DNA from: RPQJ01 sp963748985
GTDB lineage: Bacteria; Pseudomonadota; Gammaproteobacteria; Steroidobacterales; Steroidobacteraceae
Direction of reading: 5' to 3'
NCBI GenBank assembly: GCA_963748985.1
Contig: CAVVKQ010000020.1
Span: forward strand, 124,001-188,000
Length of the DNA stretch: 64,000 nt
Shown: piece by piece, positions 25,606-34,700 of the stretch
How the letters are laid out: every line of letters starts with the position of its first letter
How positions within the stretch are numbered: the first letter of the stretch is position 1
The notes under the pieces: model-generated
Database searches by the model: none
The model's input: only the letters and a program-made list of their open reading frames with translations
What the model was told of the DNA's origin: nothing
Translations under genes and position numbers: made by a program

Positions 25606-26088
25606 ATGACCGAGAGAACGGATGCGCATACGCCCAGGCGCCCTGTTGGCGCCGAACGAATTTCACGTCGGCCGCCGAGCAAACGCTCGGCGGTGACCGA
25701 GCACCAGGCACGGCACCTCGTGCAACTGATACGACTGCTCGAGCGCGAGGCACTCAGGCATTTCTTTGTGCCGACCACCGCACGACTGCCCACGGATCGC
25801 TTTGATGAATTCTTCAAGCTCGAGGCGTATCGGATCTTCATCGAGGGCGCGTACGCCTGCGGGTTCGTCTGCCGCGACCTGAATCCCGACAACCCCCTTG
25901 AAACCGAGCGTGCGCGTGCCGCGGAGGCGATTGCCGGGTGGACGTTTGCAGAGCTCAGACAGTACGTGCACTACCTGATTCGACACGAGCGCTGGGCCGA
26001 CGGGTACTCCAGTCCGATCATGGATTCGCTCACCGAGGGGCATCTGCAGCGGGTGGCGGATCGGCTCGAAACGGACGATTCACTTTAG
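25606..26088 (+). CDS. Hypothetical protein, possibly DUF6508-like
   Basis: This 160-aa soluble protein has a basic, Arg-rich N-terminus (residues 1-30) and then a helical domain: ARHLVQLIRLLEREALRHFF, RFDEFFKLEAYRIFIEGAYA and TFAELRQYVHYLIRHERWAD. The ending (LIRHERWADGYSSPIMDSLT) recalls DUF6508 proteins, which share a short 'heR..dG' block, but the match is from memory and weak. It has no signal peptide. It stands alone between the IS region and the caspase/secretion locus. Function unknown. Confidence 0.6.
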   Translation: MTERTDAHTPRRPVGAERISRRPPSKRSAVTEHQARHLVQLIRLLEREALRHFFVPTTARLPTDRFDEFFKLEAYRIFIEGAYACGFVCRDLNPDNPLETERARAAEAIAGWTFAELRQYVHYLIRHERWADGYSSPIMDSLTEGHLQRVADRLETDDSL

Positions 26089-26174
26089 CGGTCTTTGATA
26101 CACGCGTGGGTGTGGGACGAGGATGCCCTGCCCTGCCATATAGACCCCGGAGCAGCGGCGCGGCGGTTGGCGAG

Positions 26175-26675
26175 CTATGCGCCAACGCGGAATTTGAATT
26201 TCCGCTTGCTCTTGCGGCCGGCCGTGTCGGAAATCTCGATGCTCATGGAATGCGAGCCCGCGGGGAGGTCGGCGCCTTTGGCGCGGATACCCTGCTCGGT
26301 GACGGTGGCTGCGTGTCGAATGCGGTCGGTGACGTCGAGGCCGAGCACCCCATACGTGATATGCAGCGAGTCGAGGGCGATCTTCGAACCCGGTGCGGGA
26401 CCGAATTTCACGAAGATGTCTACCGGCGATCGGACCAATGAGGCCTCATCCGGTGCGACCACCTGTATCACGGGTGCGTCGAGTGCGCGCGTCCAGACGT
26501 GCTGGTCGAAGACTTCCATTCGCGTGCGACCGTCGGCCGTGACTTCATTTGCAGCAGCCTGGTCGCGGGCATACTCGTCCGCCGAGACGAGCTGGAAACG
26601 CTCGCTCGAGCCGGCCACAAGCGGGACTGCGAGGACGGTGATTGCGACCGCTATCCAGACCTGCATGGACTTCAT
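26175..26675 (-). CDS. Exported hypothetical protein at the end of the TPS-caspase locus
   Basis: This 166-aa protein has a signal peptide (MQVWIAVAITVLAVPLVAGS). A central region predicted as beta-sandwich (residues ~65-165) shows APVIQVVAPDEASLVRSPVD and ends TAGRKSKRKFKFRV, which resembles a single Ig-like/fibronectin-like domain. It starts 34 bp after the upstream caspase gene and is the last gene of the nine-gene block. It may be a periplasmic partner of the caspase-like proteins, which is inference from position only. Confidence 0.65.
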   Translation of the reverse strand: MKSMQVWIAVAITVLAVPLVAGSSERFQLVSADEYARDQAAANEVTADGRTRMEVFDQHVWTRALDAPVIQVVAPDEASLVRSPVDIFVKFGPAPGSKIALDSLHITYGVLGLDVTDRIRHAATVTEQGIRAKGADLPAGSHSMSIEISDTAGRKSKRKFKFRVGA

Positions 26676-26709
26676 CGTCCCCTCCCCATTCGTTGCGCCG
26701 CACTGGGCT

Positions 26710-28164
26710 CTAGTCTGACGATGCCGCCACGACGTTGACCGTCACCTGGCCGGAATTGAAAGCCTCCTTGCGGGCCGCAATGCCGATGGCGCGAGTGCCG
26801 ACGGTCGACAGATCCGTAAACGTCTGGGTCAGCTTTCCACTCGCATCACGGCCCTCGATGCCGAGATCACGCAGGTTGATGGACTGCTGGGTGAGAAAGG
26901 CGACGACCAGGGTCGGTCCCAAGGGTTCCTGGGCGGGCAAGACGAACTTCATTTCGGCTGAGGGAACGCGGAGTGTGCCCGTCTTGACGGTGTTCTCGAT
27001 CGCATACTGATTCGGGTACAGCACGGTCGCCTGGTCTTTCGAGTCGACAGTGACGATATTCAGGAAGGCGTCCTTCGGCACAGCGACCGATATCTCGACC
27101 TCGTCGCCCACCTTGTAGGTCGGTCGAGATGTGGCCACCGTCAATGGTTGACCCTTCGCGACGAGCCCCTGCAACTCTGCCCACAGCGGCCCGTTACCGT
27201 TTTCGATCGGCACCAGTGCGATGCCCCCTGAGGCGAGCGTGGTGTCACCCGTCACAACGGGATTGTGGCGGCGTTCCGGGTCGATACTCTTTGAAATATA
27301 GGCATCGACGTCGTCGCGAACTTCGGTCAGTGGAGGATTGCGTTTCGCCGCGGCAGAGCGCTTGATCGTATCGAGCAGGCCCAGTGTGAACAGGCCGCCC
27401 TTGTACGTCGCCACCGCTGTTTGCGTGTCCCTGGCCGCTGAGAGTGAAACGTAGCCGGCGGGACCACCGTCCTCAGCCTTCGAAATGGCGCTGTCGTCGC
27501 CGGTTGGCATGCCGTCGTAGTAAAGGAACTTGGAATAGACGCGGGATTCGCCGAGCCGCTGATCCGTGACGTCGATCTCGCGGGTTGCGGTACCGCTGTG
27601 ACAGGCATCGATCAGCACCAGGACGTGGCGACTAGGGATCTTTGCCAGCAATTCTCCGAGCAGGTCGTCGACCAACACCTTGTCTAGTGTCACGGAATCC
27701 TTGTTACGAACCCGACCAGTGTCGTTCATCACCAGCACTTCGTCGCGACCGTCCGGTTCATCGCCATTCCTGTCCGGGATGAACGTCCCGTGACCGCTGA
27801 AGTAGATCACGACCGGGTCTTCCGGGCGAACTCCGTCCCGTGTCCAGGTCGAGATCTCTCGCACCACGCGGTCGTACGTCGCATCGGTATTGAACAGCAC
27901 ACGCACCTGGGAGGGCTGGAATCCCATGATCGTCGTAACCTGCTGCATGTTGGCAATGTCGAGGTCAATTCCCGGCAGGGTCGGATCGAGCTTGGCCCCT
28001 TTGGCCAGATTCGGATAGTCGCCAACGCCGACGAGCAATGCGCGTGGCTCCGCAAAGACGAGTGGCGGCGCAAGAATTGAGGTCGCGCCACAGACCAGGC
28101 CAATCGTCAGAAGTACCGAAAGCCTGCGAGGTTGATGTGCTGACATGTGTGCAATGACCTTCAT
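26710..28164 (-). CDS. Exported caspase-family (C14) protein with C-terminal DUF4384-like domain
   Basis: The 484-aa protein carries an N-terminal signal segment (to VFAEPRA) and a caspase fold at ~40-280. The catalytic His lies in VVIYFSGHGTFIPD and the catalytic Cys in VLVLIDACHSGTATRE, the canonical dyad. The C-terminal half (~320-440; GQPLTVATSRPTYKVGDEVE, then LNIVTVDSKDQATVLYPNQY) is a DUF4384-like beta domain often attached to bacterial caspases. The ATG overlaps the stop of the OmpA-domain gene (ATGA). It is likely a periplasmic or envelope-facing peptidase with Arg/Lys specificity, by analogy with metacaspases. Substrate unknown; the adjacent TpsA exoprotein is an obvious candidate. 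Confidence 0.88.
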   Translation of the reverse strand: MKVIAHMSAHQPRRLSVLLTIGLVCGATSILAPPLVFAEPRALLVGVGDYPNLAKGAKLDPTLPGIDLDIANMQQVTTIMGFQPSQVRVLFNTDATYDRVVREISTWTRDGVRPEDPVVIYFSGHGTFIPDRNGDEPDGRDEVLVMNDTGRVRNKDSVTLDKVLVDDLLGELLAKIPSRHVLVLIDACHSGTATREIDVTDQRLGESRVYSKFLYYDGMPTGDDSAISKAEDGGPAGYVSLSAARDTQTAVATYKGGLFTLGLLDTIKRSAAAKRNPPLTEVRDDVDAYISKSIDPERRHNPVVTGDTTLASGGIALVPIENGNGPLWAELQGLVAKGQPLTVATSRPTYKVGDEVEISVAVPKDAFLNIVTVDSKDQATVLYPNQYAIENTVKTGTLRVPSAEMKFVLPAQEPLGPTLVVAFLTQQSINLRDLGIEGRDASGKLTQTFTDLSTVGTRAIGIAARKEAFNSGQVTVNVVAASSD

Positions 28165-28712
28165 GGTGATCTGCCGCCGACTAGGCGAATTTCGACGCGT
28201 CGATTCTGCGACGCGGTCGGACTCAGGCCCGGGACAGGTTCGTTCTCGCCAAGGCCAAGCGGAGCAAGGCGATCCGGATCGATGCCCTTGTCAGTCGCGA
28301 GATAGCGACGCACGGCCTCTGCGCGCTTCTGAGAGAGCCTGAGGTTATATTCCGCGGCTCCACTGCTGTCGGTGTGGCCGATGATTTCGATGCGCGACGA
28401 GCTCAATGCGGGATTGGCCAGCGCTGCGGCGAGTTCATCGAGCTGCGCAGACGCGTCAGGCCTGAGTCGGTCACTGTTGATCTCGAAGGGAAGTTCGAGC
28501 GACACCGTCGCGGGCGAATGGTCGCCTGAGGGCGGACGCGGGCCAACGGTGATGCCGCGAGTGCCGTCACAGTCCGAGGCAGCGCGGCCGGTCAGTGCGC
28601 AGGCGATCTCGTCCGCGCTCTTGACGTTCTGCGCGACCGAGGCGTGCATGCCGAAAAGCGGGACCGCTGCAAACAGCGCGAGCAGCATGCGGCGACGGAC
28701 GATCCGACTCAT
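28161..28712 (-). CDS. Exported OmpA-family peptidoglycan-binding protein
   Basis: The 183-aa protein has a signal peptide (MLLALFAAVPLFGMHASVA) and a C-terminal OmpA-like domain (~75-180). Key blocks are PFEINSDRLRPDASAQLDEL, IEIIGHTDSSGAAEYNLRLS with its Asp, and SQNRRVEIRL with its Arg, the two residues that hold diaminopimelate. There is no lipobox and no beta-barrel, so it is a free periplasmic cell-wall anchor. It overlaps both neighbours by ATGA: the WD40-caspase gene upstream and the second caspase gene downstream. Such tight coupling suggests a fixed stoichiometry among the three products. Confidence 0.88.
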   Translation of the reverse strand: MSRIVRRRMLLALFAAVPLFGMHASVAQNVKSADEIACALTGRAASDCDGTRGITVGPRPPSGDHSPATVSLELPFEINSDRLRPDASAQLDELAAALANPALSSSRIEIIGHTDSSGAAEYNLRLSQKRAEAVRRYLATDKGIDPDRLAPLGLGENEPVPGLSPTASQNRRVEIRLVGGRSP

Positions 28713-31700
28713 TGGACGTGTACTCCAGAGGGGCCGGGCGTAGTCCCGGTCGAGCGAGAGTCCGATGCGACGACCACGGTTTGCAAGACCGTCGGAGCTT
28801 CGAGCTGCGGTGTCTGCGGGCGAGTCTTGTTCGGGCGGGTCGTCTGCACCACTTCATACGCATGGGTGAAAGCCTCTCGCAACGTGGTCTCACCATCACC
28901 GTCGGTATCGGCGCCGTTGCGCAACGCCTGCAACAACCCAAACGTGAAAATGCCGTGACCGCCGCTGGCATACTCCTGGGACAGCTCGTCGCCCTTCGAC
29001 GCCGCCATCAGCGCGAACCTGGAGGCGGCGGAGCGCTTTGCGAGCGTGTGGACGTCCAGCGTCCCGCGCATGTCGGCGGAGTTGCAGGTGTCGACGATCA
29101 ATACCCGTCGGCCGGCGGCACGACGCATCTCGTCGAAGAAGAACTGCCAGTCGATCAACGTTTTTACGTCCGAGCGCCCTGCCGCCAGCCTGTCGATATC
29201 CTCGGGCTGCGTGTCGGCCGGAAAGAAATAGTAGTTGCCCTGGGGGTCGCTCCAGCCGTGCGAGGCGAGAAACACGATGACGGTATCCAGGGGTCCTGCA
29301 TCGCGGACCGCTGCGACCAGACGCTTCACGACATCGCGCGTCGGCGGGTCGGTCGCATTGTCGGACGCGAGGAAAGTGTGAACGCGGCGGAACTCGCCGT
29401 CTGTGGCGGCCGTTTCAAAGTATCGCGCTACTTCGTCGGCATCCTGTGCGGCAAACCGTAGATCGGGTATTCGCGTGTCATCACTGCCGAAGTTCGCGAA
29501 TCGATTGACACCGATGGCGACCAGGTACAGATCGCCGCGCGGGGGCAGCCGCGGTGCTTGTGGCAACTCAGCAGCGGCTTCCACGACACCCATGGACTGT
29601 CCGTTGAACACCTCAACGCGGATCTGGTTGTCTTTCGACGTCAGTGGGACATCAAGGTTCCGCTGGAATGCGAGTGCGTCCGACTGAGACAGGGCGCGGT
29701 CGCTCCAGGGCGTCACCGGGATGTCGTTCACGAAGACCGTATAGTCCTGCAGGGGCAGGCTCTTACTGCTACCCGTCAAGGTGAAGCGCGCGGTTGGTAC
29801 GGTCGCGGCGGACTGCACGGTGAGGTTGCGGATGTCGAGTTGTGGCGGCGCGAGGCGACGCAGATCATCGATGCGGAACGCACTGGCGTCGGCGAGGATG
29901 GTGCGGACGTCGGTCTCGCCCATCGAGCGGAAGTATTCGCGCACCACGTCGGGGCGGTAGAGGATGCGCTCGAACTGGATGGCCCGGTAGAACTCGGGTG
30001 TCTGGTCGAGGCCGTTGTTCAGGTGCCAGCCGATCAGGTTGTCGCCGTTCACCGAGGACATGTAGTAGCCGCTCGGGATCCAGGCGACCCAGTCCACGCC
30101 ATTTCTGTGAGGCAGGAAGGCGAGAACCTCGGCGCCGTCTTTCATGCGGTACCAGCGGATGGTGCCGTCGGCGAATGACGCGACCGCAAGGCGTGCGTCA
30201 TTCGTCACCGCTACCGCACGTGTGTCCTCCGGCGCATCTGCGCGCCAGATGAGCCTTCCGTTTCGATCGACCAGACGCAACGACCATGCGGTGCCAAGCA
30301 GGAGATTCCTATCGCCCGGTCCGTACGCCCAGGTGCGAATGCGCTCGGCATGGTCCGTGGCGACGTCGTTGCCGTTCACGGAGAGAGACGCTCCTTCGTC
30401 ACGAATCGCGAGGTTCCAATCCTTTGCAGATCGACGTGGGATGGTCTCAGTCGCTGACCTGCCGCGTGTCAAGGCGCTTTCGAGTGGGGCATTCACGTCG
30501 AAGGTCAGAGAGTCGGTTGACGACTGGTCGGCGAAACCCACTCTGGCGCCAGTCCAGTCAATTGCAAAGAGGTCATTGGTCTGTCCGGAATCCAGTGTTT
30601 GCGACGATTGACGCCAACGCAACGCCCCATCCGCCCCGACGACCCCGACCTCCGGTTGGCCAGAGGAGAAAGCGAAGCCTCCGGTGGCGAGGCGTCGCAA
30701 GTCGCTGACGCGTCGCGTCGTGGTCACGATGAGTGTGGGTAGTGCGGAGCCGTCGGCCGCCCATCGATAGATCCTCGCATTGCGCGGGTCGGTGGGCTGA
30801 CCACCCGTGTATATGGCGCGGCCATCTGATGACCAGTCCACGACATGGAGGCCCGATTGTCCGTCCGATTCCGGCAGTCGCAGGACTCTTTCGACCAGAA
30901 GCGTTTTCGTCTGCAGGATGGCGACGATTGGCTCGGCGTCAAAGCCGACCGCCAGCCGTAAGCCGTCTGGCGAAAACTGCACGTGCATCGGCTTGTGCCC
31001 AACGTCGAGGACCGAGGACCTCGAGCTGGCGTAGCCCGATGCTGCATCGTAGAGCCACAGGCGACCGTCCAGAGTCGTCAAGACAAAATCACCGTTGGGG
31101 GCGAAATCGGCGCCCAGGATCTTGTCGGTTGGGCTAGTGTCACGGCGGATCATTCGCTTGCCGAGCCAGTCAAAGAAGATGACGCCTGCGCCGTCTGCCT
31201 GACAGATTGCAAGTGTTCGTCCGTCTGACGAGAATTCCAGATTTTCGATGGCGAACTCCGGAAGGTGCCCGAGGCCCCCCAGCAGTTGCCCTGTGCTCGC
31301 ATCAAACACGTAGAGCGTTCCGCCGGTACCGACGGTCAGGCCGGTAAATCCTCCGACGACCGCGTAACGACCGTCCGGGGTCAAGGTACCCGCGTACAAC
31401 AGGCCTTCGTGACCGGGATCAATCGGCACTCGAAGTACATGGCGAAGGCGCCCGGTTGCCGAGTCCCAGACTCTTGCTGTCTTGTCGTCCGAGACGGTGA
31501 GCACCGTGCCTCCGTCGGCCGATACCGCCAGCTTCTTAATGAAGCCGGTATGCGTCCCGAGCTCAATCCGCAATTGCGGGGCATCCAGGAACAGTGGCTT
31601 CGACGCGCTCGCCGAAGACGCAGGAGACAGCATGAGCAACAGAAGCGCAACGGTTGCACCCCGGGCCATTAGGCCCGGGGACCTTCGCCAGGATCTACTG

Positions 31701-31729
31701 GAAATCACTCCGGCAGCGAGCAAATACAT
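28709..31729 (-). CDS. WD40-repeat caspase-family protein
   Basis: This 1006-aa exported protein begins with a hydrophobic signal (ARGATVALLLLMLSPASSAS). WD40-type beta-propeller repeats follow up to ~residue 590: LAVSADGGTVLTVSDDKTARVWD and further blades such as VQFSPDGLRLAVGFDAEPIV and VAVTNDARLAVASFADGTIR. A short Ig-like linker separates these from a C-terminal caspase domain (~735-980), with the His in VIVFLASHGWSDPQGN and the Cys in RVLIVDTCNSADMRG. The start is ambiguous. ATG 31729 has GGAG upstream and overlaps tpsA by 35 bp. ATG 31669 would sit in the loop of a perfect hairpin. Its stop overlaps the OmpA-domain gene. Confidence 0.88.
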   Translation of the reverse strand: MYLLAAGVISSRSWRRSPGLMARGATVALLLLMLSPASSASASKPLFLDAPQLRIELGTHTGFIKKLAVSADGGTVLTVSDDKTARVWDSATGRLRHVLRVPIDPGHEGLLYAGTLTPDGRYAVVGGFTGLTVGTGGTLYVFDASTGQLLGGLGHLPEFAIENLEFSSDGRTLAICQADGAGVIFFDWLGKRMIRRDTSPTDKILGADFAPNGDFVLTTLDGRLWLYDAASGYASSRSSVLDVGHKPMHVQFSPDGLRLAVGFDAEPIVAILQTKTLLVERVLRLPESDGQSGLHVVDWSSDGRAIYTGGQPTDPRNARIYRWAADGSALPTLIVTTTRRVSDLRRLATGGFAFSSGQPEVGVVGADGALRWRQSSQTLDSGQTNDLFAIDWTGARVGFADQSSTDSLTFDVNAPLESALTRGRSATETIPRRSAKDWNLAIRDEGASLSVNGNDVATDHAERIRTWAYGPGDRNLLLGTAWSLRLVDRNGRLIWRADAPEDTRAVAVTNDARLAVASFADGTIRWYRMKDGAEVLAFLPHRNGVDWVAWIPSGYYMSSVNGDNLIGWHLNNGLDQTPEFYRAIQFERILYRPDVVREYFRSMGETDVRTILADASAFRIDDLRRLAPPQLDIRNLTVQSAATVPTARFTLTGSSKSLPLQDYTVFVNDIPVTPWSDRALSQSDALAFQRNLDVPLTSKDNQIRVEVFNGQSMGVVEAAAELPQAPRLPPRGDLYLVAIGVNRFANFGSDDTRIPDLRFAAQDADEVARYFETAATDGEFRRVHTFLASDNATDPPTRDVVKRLVAAVRDAGPLDTVIVFLASHGWSDPQGNYYFFPADTQPEDIDRLAAGRSDVKTLIDWQFFFDEMRRAAGRRVLIVDTCNSADMRGTLDVHTLAKRSAASRFALMAASKGDELSQEYASGGHGIFTFGLLQALRNGADTDGDGETTLREAFTHAYEVVQTTRPNKTRPQTPQLEAPTVLQTVVVASDSRSTGTTPGPSGVHVQ
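31659..31680 (-). terminator. Perfect 9-bp hairpin at the tpsA / WD40-caspase junction
   Basis: CCCCGGGCC and GGCCCGGGG are separated by four bases, 15 bp after the tpsA stop. There is no T-tract. On the transcript the loop includes the ATG at 31669. It may attenuate read-through, protect the mRNA 3' end of tpsA, or control initiation of the caspase gene. Confidence 0.5.
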
Positions 31730-34700
31730 TTGCTTCCGCTCCGGTCACGCCCGGGTACGTACCGACGTCCGCGAGCTGGCCCGCTCCCCGGCGACACAAG
31801 TCCTCGTCGTCATTGCTGGCAGTGCCCGAGCTGTCATCCGATTCGCTGCCGTTCTGACGCTGGTCGTTCTCTGCAACTGATGGGGTCGTGGTACTGGAGA
31901 CATCGCCTGCAGAGGGATCGGCGACGTCGCCGAAACCCGCCCCCGAATTTCCTCCACTTACTGAGCCAGCGACGCCGGAGCCCGTTGAACCCTGAAGCGC
32001 TGTCGATCCCGTGGCACCGTTGGTCGTGCGGGCCGTGCTCGTTGAGCCGCCGACGCCTGGTAAGTTTCCAAATGCCAGAGGGCCGGGAGCTGACGTAGTG
32101 ATCGTAAAGCCGGTTCCGTTCGATCCCCTGCCTTCTTGAGTCCAGGGGACGGGCAGGCTGTAAACGCGCGGAACGAGATTCACACCGCTTTGATCGAGGT
32201 CGACCCACTCGGCAGGCTGAGCGTTGAGTGCGTTCAGGTAACCGCCAGCTCGCCCAATGCTGATGGTTGACGGGGCAAACTGATTACCAAGCAACGTCAC
32301 CGTGAACGTTCCAAGTTCTGGCAGTGCGCCGTATCGAAGATTAACGGCGGGCTCCAGTCCAGTGCATGGACCTGTATCGCCGCAGACCTGTCCCAGGCCG
32401 ACAAGTCTGTCAGTCAGGTAATACGTTGGTGATGTATTGCCGGTCCGGAGCATATCCAGCTCAGAGTCACCTACGGAGCCCATAACGGTGAGGCTGCCAG
32501 ACCGCCCCATGTCGACACGCAACTCCTGGTTCACATGGGACGGATACAGAACAAGCATGCCGTCACCCGACAGTGGACGCCCTGACTGCGGTCGACCAGG
32601 AGAGAGCGGAGCCACATAGCGACCGACGTTGCCGGCAATACGTATGCTGCCGTTGTCGTCAACAGTCAGCGTCGCGCTGAGTGTGCCCAGCATTTGCACG
32701 AGACGTGAGAATCGGTCGTTATAGTTTGCACTGGCGGTGGTCTGATCGTCCGCATAGCGGTAGCCACAGATCCAGGCTCCGACGCAGATGCCAGCATCGT
32801 CCGACTGGTTATTGATGCCAGCAGTTGTCAGTGGTCTACCATCGCTGTCTACCGCCTTGATACCCCATCCGCCGGTTTGATTGTTGAGGTAGCTGCCAAC
32901 AAAGCCAAGGTAGTTCCAGTTGCGTTCCGACTCGCCGAGAATCCGGAGAATCCGGTTCGTACCATCCGAGTCCGATACATCGAACGCACAGGTGGTGCCT
33001 CCGCAAAAGCCGACGTCGCTTAACGCGTCGGATGGCGGTCCCGGGACGTGACCCCACTGGATTGCCGGCAACTCAATGTCTCGCGATATTTCCGCCGTGA
33101 ATTCCGCCGATGTTGCATCGAAAAACGGATCAAACCGATCGAGTGTCTCAGCTTGCCCGCGAGCGAAATCAATCGTGGTTGCCGTGACCCCGTCAAAAAG
33201 TGTGACGTCTCCATAAAGAGTTATGCGCGCAAACTGGCTCCGTACAGTTATGTCATTTGACAGATTGATTCGCGCATTTTCACCCGTTGGCCCGTAAAGG
33301 TCCGGGTCAGATTCGATCGGTAGGCTCAAACCCAGGCGCACCGATCCGTGATAGGCGGTAATCGGACCGTAAACGTTAATCTGGCCGCGTGAAGGCACTG
33401 TTACCAGGACGCTGTCGACAGGCGGCGACAAGCCCTCTCCGTAGGCTGTGACACGACTCAGGCTGACGTTCCGACCCGACACGTTCAAGGTGTTCGTCCT
33501 GATCTGCCCTCTGATATCCACGCTCTCTAGACTGCTCATGCTTATGGATGACTGAAGCCCAGTCTGTACGCGATCAATATTCAAGTCGCCGGTTGACGCG
33601 AGGAAGATGGAACCGCCACCGACGAGTTCGTCCACCGTGCCATTACCGTCCAAATCCGTCGGAATCCCCGTTGAAAGTATTGACCCTCGATACGCTTCAA
33701 TCGAAGCGACCCGTTGGTCTGGTTGTGGTCCAGCATCCGGACCGTCCGGAATACCAATTTCGATACCGCCGCGCACGGCGGACAGCCCGGTCCCTAGATT
33801 GACATCTCCCACCGTGTGGAGCCTTACATTGGCGCCGGCGCTTGCGGCGGCTGCTAGAACGTCATCTTGAACATCAGTGGTGCCGCGATCGTCGACAATA
33901 GTTCCCAAGGAGATCATGCCGCCGGCGATCGACGTCAGGATCAGATCACCACCCGCTATGAGTGACCGTCCTCCCGTCACACTGTCGTCCTGATGGATCG
34001 ACCCAGTACTCGTCACGCTGAGGTCATGACTGGTCTTGGCGCCGCGCAGGTCTACATCGCCGTCTGCAACTATCGTTAGGCTTCCAAGTCCGACCGCTGG
34101 ATCAAAACCGAATAGGCCGTCGAGACTGACGCGGCCGAGTCGAGTGGCGGCGTCGCCATCGTCGGTGTTGATGACTATGTCAGAACCCACTAGCGAGCGC
34201 GCCGCCTCGTTGTTGGAACTCTGCGCGTCGATTGCCCCACGTGAGTAGATGCTGATGGCACCCGATGTCGGCGCACTGCCGCCGCCAGACTGCAGAGCGA
34301 CACCTGGCCGCAGCGTAACGGACGCTGCGCGTACCGTGCTGTTACCGATCACAATGTCGCCACCGTTCGTTTGAATTCCACTGCTCAGGTCAACGCCCCC
34401 GCGTGTAAGAAGCACTGCGGATCCCGAACCGCGAATATCGATGCCTGCGGTACCCGGTCCGACATCGAGTTTGATCGCGTCGGCAGTGGAACTGGAAGCT
34501 GCGAGGTGCACGCTCTCATGGCTGGCGTTGCCTGCCCCTCGGGCGATCAGGGACTTGCCTGTGTTCGAAATTGACGAACCACTTATGTCGATATCGGTCA
34601 GGTTAGCCATCCCGTTCGCCGTAGCACCGTGAACGGTGACCGCGCCATCCGCGGCAATGTGTAACGAGCCGATGCCAGCGCCCGGTAGCGACGGAACCGT

